A stretch of DNA of 64,000 bases from Bacillus sp. KH172YL63 (GCF_011398925.1 NZ_AP022842.1:2282001-2346000), one strand, 5' to 3'; counted from the first letter of the stretch, positions 17,425 through 26,321 are shown. The notes: a model not told the origin generated them from the letters alone. Numbers and translations: made by a program.

Positions 17425-17658
17425 ATGTCAGAAAATCGTGAATTGCTTATCATGCTGCAAACGCTGCAAGCTTTTTCTGAATGTGATATCACCCATTCAT
17501 TTTCTGAACATGATTCTGAAGTATTGCTGCTTTCATACTCCAAGGAATTGAACTCATTTGTCATCCTTCATCAGGACCGGGAAGAACTTTATCAGGACAT
17601 CCCTTCTGCCATGTCTGTTCTGATGCTATTATTACCAAATATGAAAAGTACCTCCTAG
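17425..17658 (+). CDS. Small hypothetical soluble protein
   Basis: 77 aa from the ATG at 17425, set by GAGAGGAGAG eight nt upstream; an in-frame extension to 17329 has no ribosome site. Acidic and leucine-rich (ENRELLIMLQTLQAFSECD, then EVLLLSYSKELNSFVILH). A TGTTAAAAT extended -10 at 17364-17372 is a plausible promoter. No family recognised. It ends at a strong terminator shared with the KGG genes. Confidence 0.65.
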   Translation: MSENRELLIMLQTLQAFSECDITHSFSEHDSEVLLLSYSKELNSFVILHQDREELYQDIPSAMSVLMLLLPNMKSTS

Positions 17659-17688
17659 AGGCTTTCATCTGAAAGATAGATGCAACAC

Positions 17689-17722
17689 AAAAACACCTGC
17701 CGCTTTGTAGGCAGGTGTTTTT
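17689..17722. terminator. Bidirectional terminator
   Basis: AAAAACACCTGCC and GGCAGGTGTTTTT (13-bp stem, 8-nt loop) between convergent genes; A/T runs on both sides. Confidence 0.9.
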
Positions 17723-17746
17723 AGTTTTCTCTAAGTATATTGAGAT

Positions 17747-18061
17747 TTAATTATTGGAGCTGTTTGAGCTGTTTGAGCTGTTTGAGCTGTTTGAGCTGTT
17801 TGAGCTGTTTGAGCTGTTTGAGCTGTTTGATCCGCCGGACTGGCTGCCGCCTTTCGCGCCGATTTCCTGATAGAATTTTTTGTTGTGATTTTCAGACGTC
17901 GCTTCTCCGCCTTTTTCACCAATTTCCTGATAGAATTCCTTGTCGTGGGTTCTCGCTGTTTTTTCCCCGCCTTTGCGGCCTGCTTCTTCGTAGCTCATCT
18001 TGTTGTTATTGTTGTTGTTGCTGTTATTGCTGTTGCTGTTGTTATTATTACTGTTTGCCAT
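17747..18061 (-). CDS. KGG-repeat hydrophilic stress protein (copy 3 of the cluster)
   Basis: 104 aa, almost entirely polar. An Asn/Ser-rich head is followed by three KGG units (EEAGRKGGEKTARTHDKEFY, QEIGEKGGEATSENHNKKFY, QEIGAKGGSQSGG) and a tail of repeated Ser-Ser-Asn. KGG (stress_prot_KGG) units are the building block of GsiB-like general stress proteins, thought to protect macromolecules during desiccation, heat or salt stress. Closest to the two upstream paralogues but with a much longer tail, encoded by a perfect 9-bp tandem repeat. Likely read from the sigma-B-like promoter at 18770-18794 or an unseen one. Confidence 0.88.
   Translation of the reverse strand: MANSNNNNSNSNNSNNNNNNKMSYEEAGRKGGEKTARTHDKEFYQEIGEKGGEATSENHNKKFYQEIGAKGGSQSGGSNSSNSSNSSNSSNSSNSSNSSNSSNN
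17757..17828. repeat. Eight perfect tandem copies of a 9-bp unit
   Basis: The unit GAGCTGTTT is repeated eight times without a mismatch. On the coding (minus) strand it reads AAC AGC TCA, i.e. Asn-Ser-Ser. Identical codons in every copy point to recent expansion by slippage. Confidence 0.95.
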
Positions 18062-18129
18062 GATTTCTTCCTCCTCAAGATTGATTAGTTTGATTGGTTG
18101 GTTGGATGTTGAGCATGTACTGTGATAGA

Positions 18130-18396
18130 TTAGTTGCTATTATTTGAATTGCCGGATCCGCTTGACTGACTTCCGCCTTTAGCGCCGATTTCCTGATAGA
18201 ACTCTTTGTTGTGGTTTTCAGACGTCGCTTCTCCGCCTTTTTCACCGATTTCTTGATAAAATTCCTTGTCGTGAGTTCTCGCTGTCTTTTCCCCGCCTTT
18301 GCGGCCTGCTTCTTCGTAGCTCATTTTGTTGTTATTGTTGCTGTTGTTGCTATTACTATTATTCGTGTTAGAACTGCTATTGCTGCTGTTTGCCAT
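18130..18396 (-). CDS. KGG-repeat hydrophilic stress protein (copy 2)
   Basis: 88 aa. The core is nearly identical to the neighbouring paralogues (three KGG units between about residues 24 and 78), with a different Asn/Ser-rich head and a short SGSGNSNNSN tail. AGGAGGAAAG precedes the ATG. No separate sigma-B site is evident in the 82-bp gap to the upstream gene, so it is probably transcribed with it. Confidence 0.88.
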   Translation of the reverse strand: MANSSNSSSNTNNSNSNNSNNNNKMSYEEAGRKGGEKTARTHDKEFYQEIGEKGGEATSENHNKEFYQEIGAKGGSQSSGSGNSNNSN

Positions 18397-18478
18397 GATA
18401 CTTTCCTCCTAAATGTATGTGTTTGATCTTAAATATTTGAAATTTCATGCTGATTTTCTATAAAATGGGTTCATGCTT

Positions 18479-18712
18479 TTAATTGCTATTATTCGAGCTG
18501 CCTGACTGGCTGCCGCCTTTAGATCCGATTTCCTGATAAAATTCTTTGTTGTGGTTCTCAGATGTTGCTTCTCCACCCTTTTCACCGATTTCCTGGTAGA
18601 ATTCCTTGTCATGATTTCTTGCTGTTTTTTCCCCGCCTTTGCGGCCGGCTTCTTCGTAACTCATTTTGTTGTTATTGCTGTTGTTGCTGTTACTGTTGTT
18701 ACTGTTTGACAT
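18479..18712 (-). CDS. KGG-repeat hydrophilic stress protein (copy 1, promoter-proximal)
   Basis: 77 aa, shortest of the three tandem paralogues, with the same three KGG units and the shortest Asn/Ser arms. AAGGAGG precedes the ATG at 18712. A sigma-B-like promoter lies 58-82 nt upstream, making this the first gene of a general-stress cluster. In B. subtilis the comparable gsiB is one of the most strongly sigma-B-induced genes (family knowledge). Confidence 0.88.
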   Translation of the reverse strand: MSNSNNSNSNNSNNNKMSYEEAGRKGGEKTARNHDKEFYQEIGEKGGEATSENHNKEFYQEIGSKGGSQSGSSNNSN

Positions 18713-18769
18713 GAATAAATCCTCCTTATGGTTAGTGAATATGATGTTGTACGCTTGTACATTGGTAAT

Positions 18770-18794
18770 ATACCTTTCTCACAGAAACCCAAAC
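18770..18794 (-). promoter_or_regulatory. Sigma-B-like promoter of the KGG cluster
   Basis: On the minus strand GTTTGG (18794-18789), 13-bp spacer, AGGTAT (18775-18770). The sigma-B consensus is GTTTAA-N12-14-GGGTAT, so this matches 4/6 and 5/6 with correct spacing, and it precedes genes of a typical sigma-B-controlled family. Confidence 0.65.
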
Positions 18795-18859
18795 CGAGTT
18801 TGGATGTTTTTAACATTTTTGTAATATTTTTTATACCGACTAGTGAGTTCCCTATTCTG

Positions 18860-18988
18860 TCAAACAATCGAGTAGTGATAGATTACCACTCTAAATGTTC
18901 GCTTCCCCAAGGGAGCCGGGCACTCACCGCTTTCAATTAAAAACCATTCCTCTAAATCTTTACTTACTGCCAATACCCCCTCTATCAT
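18860..18988 (-). CDS. Possible 42-residue protein
   Basis: ATG at 18988 with AAGGAAG upstream opens MIEGVLAVSKDLEEWFLIES then GECPAPLGKRTFRVVIYHYS and a stop. Composition is protein-like and the frame continues open upstream, but no family is recognised. It lies between the KGG promoter and the divergent MFS gene. It may be a real short gene or a remnant. Confidence 0.3.
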   Translation of the reverse strand: MIEGVLAVSKDLEEWFLIESGECPAPLGKRTFRVVIYHYSIV

Positions 18989-19076
18989 CTCTTCCTTCTT
19001 CAAATCACAATTAATACGATGCAACTGAAAGTTTTCATCTCAAAATCTATTTTCATCCCTAAAGGAGGTTTGCTCA

Positions 19077-20261
19077 ATGCATTATATAGAACGCGGGACA
19101 TCCAGATTCACTTATGCAAACCTTGCCCTTTTTGCCGGGGGATTCAGTACATTCGCCATTCTGTGGGGCACTCAGCCGATCCTTCCGGAGATTGCAAGGG
19201 AGTTCAATCTGTCTCCGGCACAATCAAGTCTCAGCCAGTCATCTGCGACCATCGCCCTTGCGCTCAGTCTGTTGATCGCCGGCTCCCTTTCAGATGTTTA
19301 TGGAAGGAAAGCCGTGATGACATTCTCTTTATTCGCTTCTTCCATCCTTGCGATTCTCACCGGATTCGCGTCTGATTTTCATCTCCTTGTGATTGGAAGG
19401 GTGCTCCAGGGTGTCACGCTTGCAGGGCTGCCGGCCGTTGCTATGGCGTATTTAAGCGAGGAGATCGAGGCAAGAAGCCTCGGTATGGCCATGGGGTTAT
19501 ACATCAGCGGGAATTCTGTAGGGGGGATGTCGGGACGGATCATCAGCGGTATTCTCACTGATCACTACAACTGGCATATTGCCCTGATTGGTGTTGGAGT
19601 GATCAGCTTGTTGTCTTCATTTATATTTGTCTCACTCCTTCCTCCATCGGCTCATTTTTCCCGGCGGCTCTTTAAATGGAGATCGCTGTTCAGTTCTTTC
19701 ATTGGTCAATTCCACGTCAAAGGGCTTCCGTTTCTTTTTCTTGTCGGGTTTCTCTTAATGGGGGGATTTGTTTCCCTCTATAATTACATCGGCTTTGAAC
19801 TGACCGGACCTCCTTACGAATTCAGTCAGACGATCGTCGGTTTTATTTTCATCGTATATATTGTAGGAACTTTCAGCTCGACCTGGATGGGGATGCTTGC
19901 CGATACATATGGTAAAGATAAAATCCTTCCCCTTTCTATTGTGATCATGCTCTTTGGTGTCATCTCAAGCCTGCATCCACATATCATTGTGAAGATCATC
20001 GGGATCGCCGTCTTTACTTTCGGCTTCTTCGCCGCACATTCGATTGCAAGCAGCTGGGTAGGTCGTCTGGCGGTCAAGGACAAGGCACAGGCCTCGGCTC
20101 TCTACCTGTTTGCCTATTATGCAGGGTCGAGCATCGGCGGCACAGCGAGCGGTATGTTTTATCATCTCTATGACTGGAATGGCGTTGTCATGATGATTCT
20201 TCTGGTCACGACCGTTTCGCTTGGCATTTCACGAAGTTTAGGTAAAATAAAGGTGTATTGA
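19077..20261 (+). CDS. MFS transporter, YnfM-like
   Basis: 394 aa with twelve hydrophobic segments; the MFS signature GSLSDVYGRKAVMTFSLFAS sits between helices 2 and 3 and ITGLF-like antiporter features are seen in LPAVAMAYLSEEIEARSLGM. Overall like the YnfM/CynX-type efflux carriers. ATG 19077 follows AAAGGAGG. No regulator gene is adjacent. Substrate unknown. Confidence 0.85.
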   Translation: MHYIERGTSRFTYANLALFAGGFSTFAILWGTQPILPEIAREFNLSPAQSSLSQSSATIALALSLLIAGSLSDVYGRKAVMTFSLFASSILAILTGFASDFHLLVIGRVLQGVTLAGLPAVAMAYLSEEIEARSLGMAMGLYISGNSVGGMSGRIISGILTDHYNWHIALIGVGVISLLSSFIFVSLLPPSAHFSRRLFKWRSLFSSFIGQFHVKGLPFLFLVGFLLMGGFVSLYNYIGFELTGPPYEFSQTIVGFIFIVYIVGTFSSTWMGMLADTYGKDKILPLSIVIMLFGVISSLHPHIIVKIIGIAVFTFGFFAAHSIASSWVGRLAVKDKAQASALYLFAYYAGSSIGGTASGMFYHLYDWNGVVMMILLVTTVSLGISRSLGKIKVY

Positions 20262-20393
20262 ACGACTGACTTCCGTAAATACTTTAATGGGATGGGCATG
20301 TAATCCGGCAGCTCTTCCCTTCCCCGATTGTCGAATCTTTTAATATTATTCGGCATCTTTCGGCAAAAAATCCTAAAAACTTTGTTCTTCTTC

Positions 20394-20422
20394 TTGACAA
20401 AACTACCCTAATATATAATAAT
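20394..20422 (+). promoter_or_regulatory. ahpCF promoter
   Basis: TTGACA (20394-20399), 17-bp spacer, AATAAT (20417-20422). A consensus -35 agrees with the high expression expected of ahpC. Confidence 0.7.
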
Positions 20423-20432
20423 GAATATCGAA

Positions 20433-20447
20433 TTAGAATTATTACAA
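20433..20447. promoter_or_regulatory. PerR box
   Basis: TTAGAATTATTACAA matches the PerR consensus TTATAATTATTATAA at 13 of 15 positions and lies just downstream of the -10, where binding would block transcription. PerR control of ahpCF is established in Bacillus. Confidence 0.75.
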
Positions 20448-20493
20448 TCTGTTAATGATTCTCAATCAAACACTACTAGGAGGAATTTACATT

Positions 20494-21057
20494 ATGTCAT
20501 TAATCGGTTCACAAGTCGTACCATTTAAAGCAGAAGCATTCAAAGATGGTGAGTTCATCACTGTTACAGACGAAAGCCTGAAAGGTCAATGGAGCATCTT
20601 CTGCTTCTACCCTGCAGATTTCACATTTGTATGCCCGACAGAACTTGAAGACCTTCAAAATAACTACGAAACACTTAAAGAACTTGGAGTAGAAGTATAC
20701 TCAGTGTCTACAGATACTCACTTTACACATAAAGGCTGGCACGACAGCTCTGAAAAAATCGGTAAAATCAAATACGCTATGATCGGTGACCCGTCTCAAC
20801 GCATCACACGCGGTTTCGATGTATTGAATGAAGAAGATGGTCTTGCTGACCGCGGTACATTCATCATCGATCCAGATGGTGTTATCCAAGCTCTTGAGGT
20901 CAATGCAGGCGGAATCGGCCGTGATGCTGACATCTTAGTAAGCAAAATCAAAGCAGCTCAATACGTACGCAACAATCCAGGCGAAGTTTGCCCAGCTAAA
21001 TGGCAAGAAGGTTCAGAAACACTTAAGCCAAGCCTTGATTTAGTTGGAAAATTATAA
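20494..21057 (+). CDS. ahpC: Alkyl hydroperoxide reductase peroxiredoxin subunit
   Basis: 187 aa, the usual length. A typical 2-Cys peroxiredoxin that reduces H2O2 and organic peroxides and is recycled by AhpF. Peroxidatic Cys47 lies in TFVCPTE and the resolving Cys166 in EVCPAKW; the C-terminal SLDLVGKL segment is conserved. The ATG follows AGGAGG; the frame upstream of it contains no ribosome site. Codon use is strongly biased (highly expressed type). Co-transcribed with ahpF; controlled by a PerR box. Confidence 0.97.
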   Translation: MSLIGSQVVPFKAEAFKDGEFITVTDESLKGQWSIFCFYPADFTFVCPTELEDLQNNYETLKELGVEVYSVSTDTHFTHKGWHDSSEKIGKIKYAMIGDPSQRITRGFDVLNEEDGLADRGTFIIDPDGVIQALEVNAGGIGRDADILVSKIKAAQYVRNNPGEVCPAKWQEGSETLKPSLDLVGKL

Positions 21058-21069
21058 GGAGTGCCTCGT

Positions 21070-22596
21070 ATGCTAGAAGCAGACATTAAAGCACAATTAG
21101 AACAGTACCTGCAAATGATGGAAGGCGATATCGTCCTGAAAGTCAGTGCAGGTGACGATGACACTTCAAAGGAGATGCTCGCTCTTGTAGACGAGCTCTC
21201 TTCGATGTCATCCCGCATCAGTGTTGAAAAAGCAAAACTGCCAAGAACACCAAGCTTCTCTGTGAATCGTCCTGGTGAAGAAACCGGTATCACGTTTGCC
21301 GGGATTCCTCTTGGACATGAATTCACATCCCTCGTTCTTGCCCTCCTCCAAGTGAGCGGCAGAGCGCCTAAAGTGGATCAAAGCGTCATCGACCAGATCA
21401 AGAGCGTCACTGGCGAACACCACTTCGAAACATATGTCAGCCTAAGCTGCCATAACTGTCCTGATGTTGTTCAGGCACTGAACATCATGAGTGTACTTAA
21501 TCCGAACATCACCCATACAATGATCGACGGAGCTGCCTTCAAGGAAGAAGTGGAACGGAAGAACGTCATGGCTGTTCCAGCTGTCTACTTGAATGCTGAG
21601 TTCTTCAACGGAGGCCGTACGACACTTGAAGAGATTCTTGCCAAGATCGTAGAAGGTCCCGGTGCAGATGAGCTATCCGGCAAAGATCCGTATGATGTAT
21701 TGGTTGTAGGTGGCGGACCGGCTGGAGCAAGTGCTGCAATCTATGCGGCACGTAAAGGAATCCGCACAGGAATCGTCGCTGAACGCTTCGGCGGTCAGGT
21801 ACTTGATACAATGAGCATCGAAAACTTCATCAGCGTCAAGCACACTGAAGGACCGAAGCTCGTTGCAAGTCTTGAAGAACACGTGAAGGAATACGGCATT
21901 GATGTCATGAATCTTCAACGTGCAAGCCGTCTTGAGAAGAAAGACATGGTCGAGCTTGAGCTTGAAAACGGAGCAGTCCTTAAGAGTAAAAGTTTGATCA
22001 TCTCAACAGGTGCACGCTGGCGTAATATCGGCGTTCCGGGCGAACAAGAGTTCAAAAACAAAGGAGTGGCATACTGCCCTCACTGTGACGGACCATTGTT
22101 CGAAGGGAAAGATGTTGCTGTCATCGGCGGAGGAAACTCCGGTGTCGAAGCAGCCATCGACCTTGCAGGAATCGTCAAACACGTAACGGTACTTGAGTTC
22201 AATCCAGAACTGAAAGCGGACGACGTATTACAAAAGCGTCTTCACAGCTTACCGAATGTGACGGTTTTAACAAACGTCCAAACGCAGGAAATCACTGGCA
22301 CGGACAAAGTGAACGGTATTTCCTATACCGACCGTGACACTCATGAAATGAAACATATCGAACTTCAAGGCGTATTCGTTCAAATCGGTCTTGTTCCAAA
22401 CACAGACTGGCTTGGCGACCTTGTAGAACGCACGAAATTCGGCGAAATCGTAGTCGACAAACATGGTGCTACCAACATCCCTGGCGTATTCGCGGCAGGT
22501 GACTGTACAGACAGCCCATACAACCAGATCATCATCTCCATGGGATCCGGAGCAAACGCCGCACTAGGCGCATTCGACTACCTTATCCGCAACTAA
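21070..22596 (+). CDS. ahpF: Alkyl hydroperoxide reductase flavoprotein subunit
   Basis: 508 aa. NADH-dependent flavoprotein that reduces AhpC. An N-terminal tandem thioredoxin-like domain has the LSCHNC redox pair (about residues 127-130). The thioredoxin-reductase-like body has FAD motif [17 protein letters not shown], the active CPHCDG (about 337-340), NADH motif [15 protein letters not shown] and C-terminal AAGDCTD. The ATG at 21070 has AAGGAG overlapping the ahpC stop; a GTG at 21061 is part of that ribosome site. Ends at a very strong palindromic terminator. Confidence 0.97.
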   Translation: MLEADIKAQLEQYLQMMEGDIVLKVSAGDDDTSKEMLALVDELSSMSSRISVEKAKLPRTPSFSVNRPGEETGITFAGIPLGHEFTSLVLALLQVSGRAPKVDQSVIDQIKSVTGEHHFETYVSLSCHNCPDVVQALNIMSVLNPNITHTMIDGAAFKEEVERKNVMAVPAVYLNAEFFNGGRTTLEEILAKIVEGPGADELSGKDPYDVLVVGGGPAGASAAIYAARKGIRTGIVAERFGGQVLDTMSIENFISVKHTEGPKLVASLEEHVKEYGIDVMNLQRASRLEKKDMVELELENGAVLKSKSLIISTGARWRNIGVPGEQEFKNKGVAYCPHCDGPLFEGKDVAVIGGGNSGVEAAIDLAGIVKHVTVLEFNPELKADDVLQKRLHSLPNVTVLTNVQTQEITGTDKVNGISYTDRDTHEMKHIELQGVFVQIGLVPNTDWLGDLVERTKFGEIVVDKHGATNIPGVFAAGDCTDSPYNQIIISMGSGANAALGAFDYLIRN

Positions 22597-22605
22597 ATAA
22601 CACAT

Positions 22606-22643
22606 AAAGGTCCGTCCCTCACTGCAGTGAGGGACGGACCTTT
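22606..22643. terminator. Terminator made of a perfect 38-bp palindrome (repeat element)
   Basis: A 19-bp arm beginning AAAGGTCCGTCCCTC is followed directly by its exact complement, ending in TTTT. It acts as terminator for ahpF and possibly for the convergent gene at 22660. The stem carries the same GGTCCGTCCCTC sequence as the hairpin at 17185-17225. Confidence 0.9.
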
Positions 22644-22659
22644 TGTATAGACTAATATT

Positions 22660-22914
22660 TTATTGTTTAACAGTACTTCCCTTCGCTGATACCCAAAGTA
22701 AATATCCCCCACTAACAGTTAAAATGCCTGTTAGGATCAACGGCATCATCCCCACTTCCCTAATCGCCGTTCCGAACACACCATACCTGGAATCCCATCC
22801 GAGTCCCCCTTCTTCCACCAGCCAACCTGAATAGACGGCTGCAGCGATCAGGGTTGCTCCATATAAAATGGACGCGATGAACAAACTCGACAATCCCAGT
22901 ATCATAGATTTCAT
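22660..22914 (-). CDS. Small membrane protein, two to three helices
   Basis: 84 aa. Hydrophobic segments at about 4-30 and 53-77 flank a polar loop (SGWLVEEGGLGWDSRYGVFG). Clear ribosome site GGAGGAAGTAAG before the ATG. The next gene upstream on the same strand is 24 nt away, so it is probably second in an operon with the 234-residue protein. No family recognised. Confidence 0.6.
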   Translation of the reverse strand: MKSMILGLSSLFIASILYGATLIAAAVYSGWLVEEGGLGWDSRYGVFGTAIREVGMMPLILTGILTVSGGYLLWVSAKGSTVKQ

Positions 22915-22938
22915 CTTACTTCCTCCATTTGGAGTCTG

Positions 22939-23643
22939 CTAGTTCTGTAGACTCCAATGAATCTCCGTTTTTTCATCACAAAAGAACCCCTCCAGATTAC
23001 TTGCTTCAACCATCCTCTTAATCGTATCTTTTTCGCCGCAAATCATTGAAAAATGGCTGTCCCAGTGAGTCGTGATGAGAATCTTATGATCATGTGTGAA
23101 CAGATTTCTGCATTCCCTGTCAAGAATCGTACCATTATCCTCCCGGCAATCTTCTATATATTCAAGCTTTCGTCTTGTGCAGAATTCATCACCGCACCAT
23201 ATCCATTCGTACCCTTCTTGTTGTAAGGCTGCCAGCAAATCGTTCACAGAATGATCCGGAAACAGGCCTTCTGCCGGGTACACAATCTTATGATCTTCAC
23301 ACGCCTCCAAGATGAGATTGGCATACGCTTTATTTTCATACTTTTTATTTAACCCACAGATGATTGTCCTGAGACCAATGTCCACTTCCGAAGTGGAAGA
23401 TAACCCTGATTTTATCATAAACTCATTCCATGTCACTTCCCTGCAGTGCTCCAATACTGATCTTCTTAGCGGATAGGTATCTGGGTTAAAAAGTTCATAA
23501 TCAATCGTGACGGGCTTAATGAACGGATGGAAAAAAATATAAACTTCCTCAAACTCACCTTTATAAAACTCTTTAATCGGCATACCAGCTTCCGCACATA
23601 CCGCATATCGATAAGGTTCAGGCAGAATTCTCGTTTCCCCCAT
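22939..23643 (-). CDS. Conserved hypothetical protein, possibly DUF2711
   Basis: 234 aa soluble protein. The N-terminal MPIKEFYKGEFEEVYIFFHP and FIKPVTIDYELFNP segments and the C-terminal HWDSHFSMICGEKDTI resemble the Bacillus DUF2711 family, whose function is unknown; I am not certain of the match. ATG 23643 follows AAAGGAGAGATTGCA. Cys-rich mid-region (WCGDEFCTRRK, DCREDNGTILDRECR) may be structural. Confidence 0.55.
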   Translation of the reverse strand: MGETRILPEPYRYAVCAEAGMPIKEFYKGEFEEVYIFFHPFIKPVTIDYELFNPDTYPLRRSVLEHCREVTWNEFMIKSGLSSTSEVDIGLRTIICGLNKKYENKAYANLILEACEDHKIVYPAEGLFPDHSVNDLLAALQQEGYEWIWCGDEFCTRRKLEYIEDCREDNGTILDRECRNLFTHDHKILITTHWDSHFSMICGEKDTIKRMVEASNLEGFFCDEKTEIHWSLQN

Positions 23644-23708
23644 TGCAATCTCTCCTTTTCAAATCCTTGGATTCACTCTTTCACCAGTGAACGATCTGCA
23701 TCCCCTCT

Positions 23709-23921
23709 TCATCTCTTCCTCAAATACTCAATTAACAGCCCCGACAGAATAAATGATACTCCTGCCAGTACAGGAATGACGAAAAACAATCCGATCAAAT
23801 CCGTCTTGTAATTCCACGGCACAAAGGTATCCCAGAAGGAAATTACTATTTTAAACAAGATGGAAAAAATTAACGCTGTAAACACATAATATATCACTTT
23901 ATCAATAATTCGCTTCAGCAT
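23709..23921 (-). CDS. Small two-helix membrane protein
   Basis: 70 aa starting MLKRIIDKVIYYVFTALIFS. Two hydrophobic helices separated by a polar DTFVPWNYKTD loop, ending in EYLRKR. The frame stays open 90 nt further upstream but into the 3' end of the peptidase gene, so the later ATG is preferred although its ribosome site is weak. Family unknown. Confidence 0.5.
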   Translation of the reverse strand: MLKRIIDKVIYYVFTALIFSILFKIVISFWDTFVPWNYKTDLIGLFFVIPVLAGVSFILSGLLIEYLRKR

Positions 23922-23938
23922 AATAAACTTTTTCCCAT

Positions 23939-25729
23939 TCAAATATATTTCTCTGTTTCTACCATAAATTGATCCAACGCTGCCTGTAACGGCTCTATTG
24001 ACGCTTCCCAAAATGAGGCGTCCCGCAGGTCACTTTGGAGGAATGCTTCTCCCAGATCTTCCATCGTACGATTCCCTGATTGCCTCAAAAGCTTGTCATA
24101 CCGCTCAGAAAAAGATTGCTTTTCTTGCTGGTAAAGTGAGTAGATGCCGTTGCTGAATAAATACCCGATTGTATACGGGAGGTTGTAAAATGCTTTTTCC
24201 GTATTAAAGAAATGGGCGATGGTCATCCAGTTGTACGGATGGACATCTTCTAAGGCATCCCCAAACCAGTCCCTTTCCGTTTTCTCCATAAGCTGAACAA
24301 TCTCCCCGGCCGATAGCTTTCCGTGACTTCTTTTTTCATAAAACGCCTGCTCAAATTCAAACTTTCCAGTGATATACGCTATATATTTCAACCCGTTTGT
24401 GATTTTCATTTCAAGCAAAGAGAGACGGTCCTCCACAGTTTCCGCGGCCTCGATCGCAGCGTCCAGCACAAGGTTTTCCGCAAATGTTGAAGCCGTTTCA
24501 GCGAGCCCTGTACCAACATTGTGTGAAAAACCCGGTTCTTCATGAAGAAGAGAATTATGATAGGCGTGCCCGAGTTCATGGGCAAGGGTGACGACGTCTT
24601 GATAATTGCCTGTAAAAGAAAGCATCACCCTACTTTCCTTAGAACGGGGAAATGATGCACAAAATGCGCCGTGACGCTTGCAATACAGAGGTTCCGCATC
24701 CACCCATCCTTCTTCAAATGCTCTTTCCGCAAATTTCCCCAGTTTGTCACTAAAACCGTAAAATTGTTTCACCACAATATCCATTGCATCCTCGTACGTC
24801 AAGGTCGTTTTTGCCGTAAAGGTCGGCGCGTATAAATCGTACCAGCTCACCTTTTCCACACCGATAAGCTGCGCCTTCCTTTCTAAAAAGGACTGAACCA
24901 TTCCTTTTTGCTTATGAAGAACATTCATCATACTGTCAATCGATTCTTCACTGATCCTGTTCTGTTCAAGCATTTCTTTCAACGGCTGTTCCCATCCCCT
25001 CAAACGATACAGCTCATTTCGATATCCGGCAAAATGGTTGAAGATTGATGCGAATCGCTCTGCATTTTCCTTACACACCATAGTCAATGTTGAAGCGATC
25101 TCCTGCCTTGTCCCACGGTCGTCGGCAAGCACAGCGGAAATATATGCCCTTTCGATTGGAATATGTTCTGTTTGCTCTCCATTCCTCACTGGTACTGTAA
25201 GCTTTGCATATTCCTGTTCATACTGATCGACCCAACCTTCAAACCCGTGAACCGATAAGGAATGGATCACTTTCTCTATCTCAGGTGCCAACAGATCTTT
25301 CACCCTCTGTCTCTTTTCGGTCAAAAACCCTTCCGTTCCTGACACCTCCGGATGTTGTATGAACAAATGCCACTCTTCTTCCGGTATGTCGGCAAGGAAA
25401 TGTGAATACGCAAGCATAAGGGTATCCATTCTCGCCTTCATCCTGTTACCATGATCAGCAAGCGCTTGATTCTCAACGTCGTGCACATCTTCTGCATATA
25501 GGCAAAATAGATATTCGTCCATGTGGAATACCTGCGTATATAGATCCTGGATCCGGTTATTAATCATGACCAGCTCTTTGATTTCAGGACTTTCTATTCC
25601 TTCTATATGCTGTTGGGTTTGATCTATTTGTGAGATCATATCCAATATTTGTTTATAAAGATCTATGCCTTCATATCCAGGGCGTACATTTAGTAAATCC
25701 CATTTTCTCATTCTTAATTTCTTCAACAA
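23939..25729 (-). CDS. M3 family oligoendopeptidase (PepF type), first of two in the window
   Basis: 596 aa, the usual size. Cytoplasmic zinc metallopeptidase that cleaves peptides of about 7-17 residues. The zinc motif HELGHAYHN (His-Glu-x-x-His, about residue 381) and the downstream third ligand in GLAETASTFAEN are intact. Start is one of two adjacent TTG codons (25729/25726) behind GGGAGG; the first ATG is six codons later. A divergent paralogue lies at 58255-60018. Confidence 0.9.
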   Translation of the reverse strand: MLKKLRMRKWDLLNVRPGYEGIDLYKQILDMISQIDQTQQHIEGIESPEIKELVMINNRIQDLYTQVFHMDEYLFCLYAEDVHDVENQALADHGNRMKARMDTLMLAYSHFLADIPEEEWHLFIQHPEVSGTEGFLTEKRQRVKDLLAPEIEKVIHSLSVHGFEGWVDQYEQEYAKLTVPVRNGEQTEHIPIERAYISAVLADDRGTRQEIASTLTMVCKENAERFASIFNHFAGYRNELYRLRGWEQPLKEMLEQNRISEESIDSMMNVLHKQKGMVQSFLERKAQLIGVEKVSWYDLYAPTFTAKTTLTYEDAMDIVVKQFYGFSDKLGKFAERAFEEGWVDAEPLYCKRHGAFCASFPRSKESRVMLSFTGNYQDVVTLAHELGHAYHNSLLHEEPGFSHNVGTGLAETASTFAENLVLDAAIEAAETVEDRLSLLEMKITNGLKYIAYITGKFEFEQAFYEKRSHGKLSAGEIVQLMEKTERDWFGDALEDVHPYNWMTIAHFFNTEKAFYNLPYTIGYLFSNGIYSLYQQEKQSFSERYDKLLRQSGNRTMEDLGEAFLQSDLRDASFWEASIEPLQAALDQFMVETEKYI

Positions 25730-25813
25730 CGATTCCTCCCTTCTCTTTTATTTATTTTAAAGATATATGGAAAATATTTCATCCCTCTTAAGACTGAGAA
25801 AATGCTTTTACAA

Positions 25814-25840
25814 TAAAAAAAGTCCAGAATGAATCTGGAC
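25814..25840 (-). terminator. Terminator of the 27.1-25.9 kb membrane-protein pair
   Basis: On the minus strand GTCCAGA, 5-nt loop, TCTGGAC, then seven or more T. Confidence 0.85.
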
Positions 25841-25859
25841 CCGTACATTTAAATATCCT

Positions 25860-26321
25860 TCATTTCAAGACTGTGGCCACTCCTAAGGCATAATGCTCCC
25901 AGAGGATTTTCTCGACATTCTTACCATTCGTTTCATCACAATCTACTATCAGAATGACTTCGGACGGCTTTCCTTTTAAACGTTTATTATTAGATTTTAA
26001 GACTAGAAATAAGCGAATGACAAAGCCTATAAGAAAACCGCTCACCGCACCGATAAGCCCCCAATATATTGGTCCCCATTTAAGTTCAAAGCCAATGCTT
26101 GCAGTAATGACCGCAAATGCGGTTGCAAGAGGTAAGGCAATATCTATCATAGAAATCCCGTCAGACCTGTGAATCGTATCGAAGATCTTTCTGCTTTCTG
26201 TTGGATTATCCAGTGGAACAGCGAATATATCTTCCCTTTTAATCCCTATTTTCTCTAAATTGACGATAGCAATTTCTAAAAAAATTTGATTTTCAAAAGT
26301 TGAAAAGATCTGCATACTCAT
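25860..26321 (-). CDS. Membrane protein with cytoplasmic flanks, unknown family
   Basis: 153 aa. A soluble N-terminus (about 1-55) precedes two hydrophobic helices, the first ending FAVITASIGFEL and the second IYWGLIGAVSGFLIGFVIRL. A short soluble C-terminal domain (KPSEVILIVDCDETNGKNVE) has alternating beta-strand character, as in small ligand or nucleotide-handling folds. Its ATG overlaps the stop of the upstream gene (ATGA), so the two are translationally coupled and probably work together. Confidence 0.65.
   Translation of the reverse strand: MSMQIFSTFENQIFLEIAIVNLEKIGIKREDIFAVPLDNPTESRKIFDTIHRSDGISMIDIALPLATAFAVITASIGFELKWGPIYWGLIGAVSGFLIGFVIRLFLVLKSNNKRLKGKPSEVILIVDCDETNGKNVEKILWEHYALGVATVLK

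Noticed and set aside
17740-18426. Plus-strand ORFs rich in Cys-Leu-Ser and hydrophobic residues
   Set aside because: They are shadows of the Asn/Ser-rich KGG genes on the minus strand, created by repeated codons.
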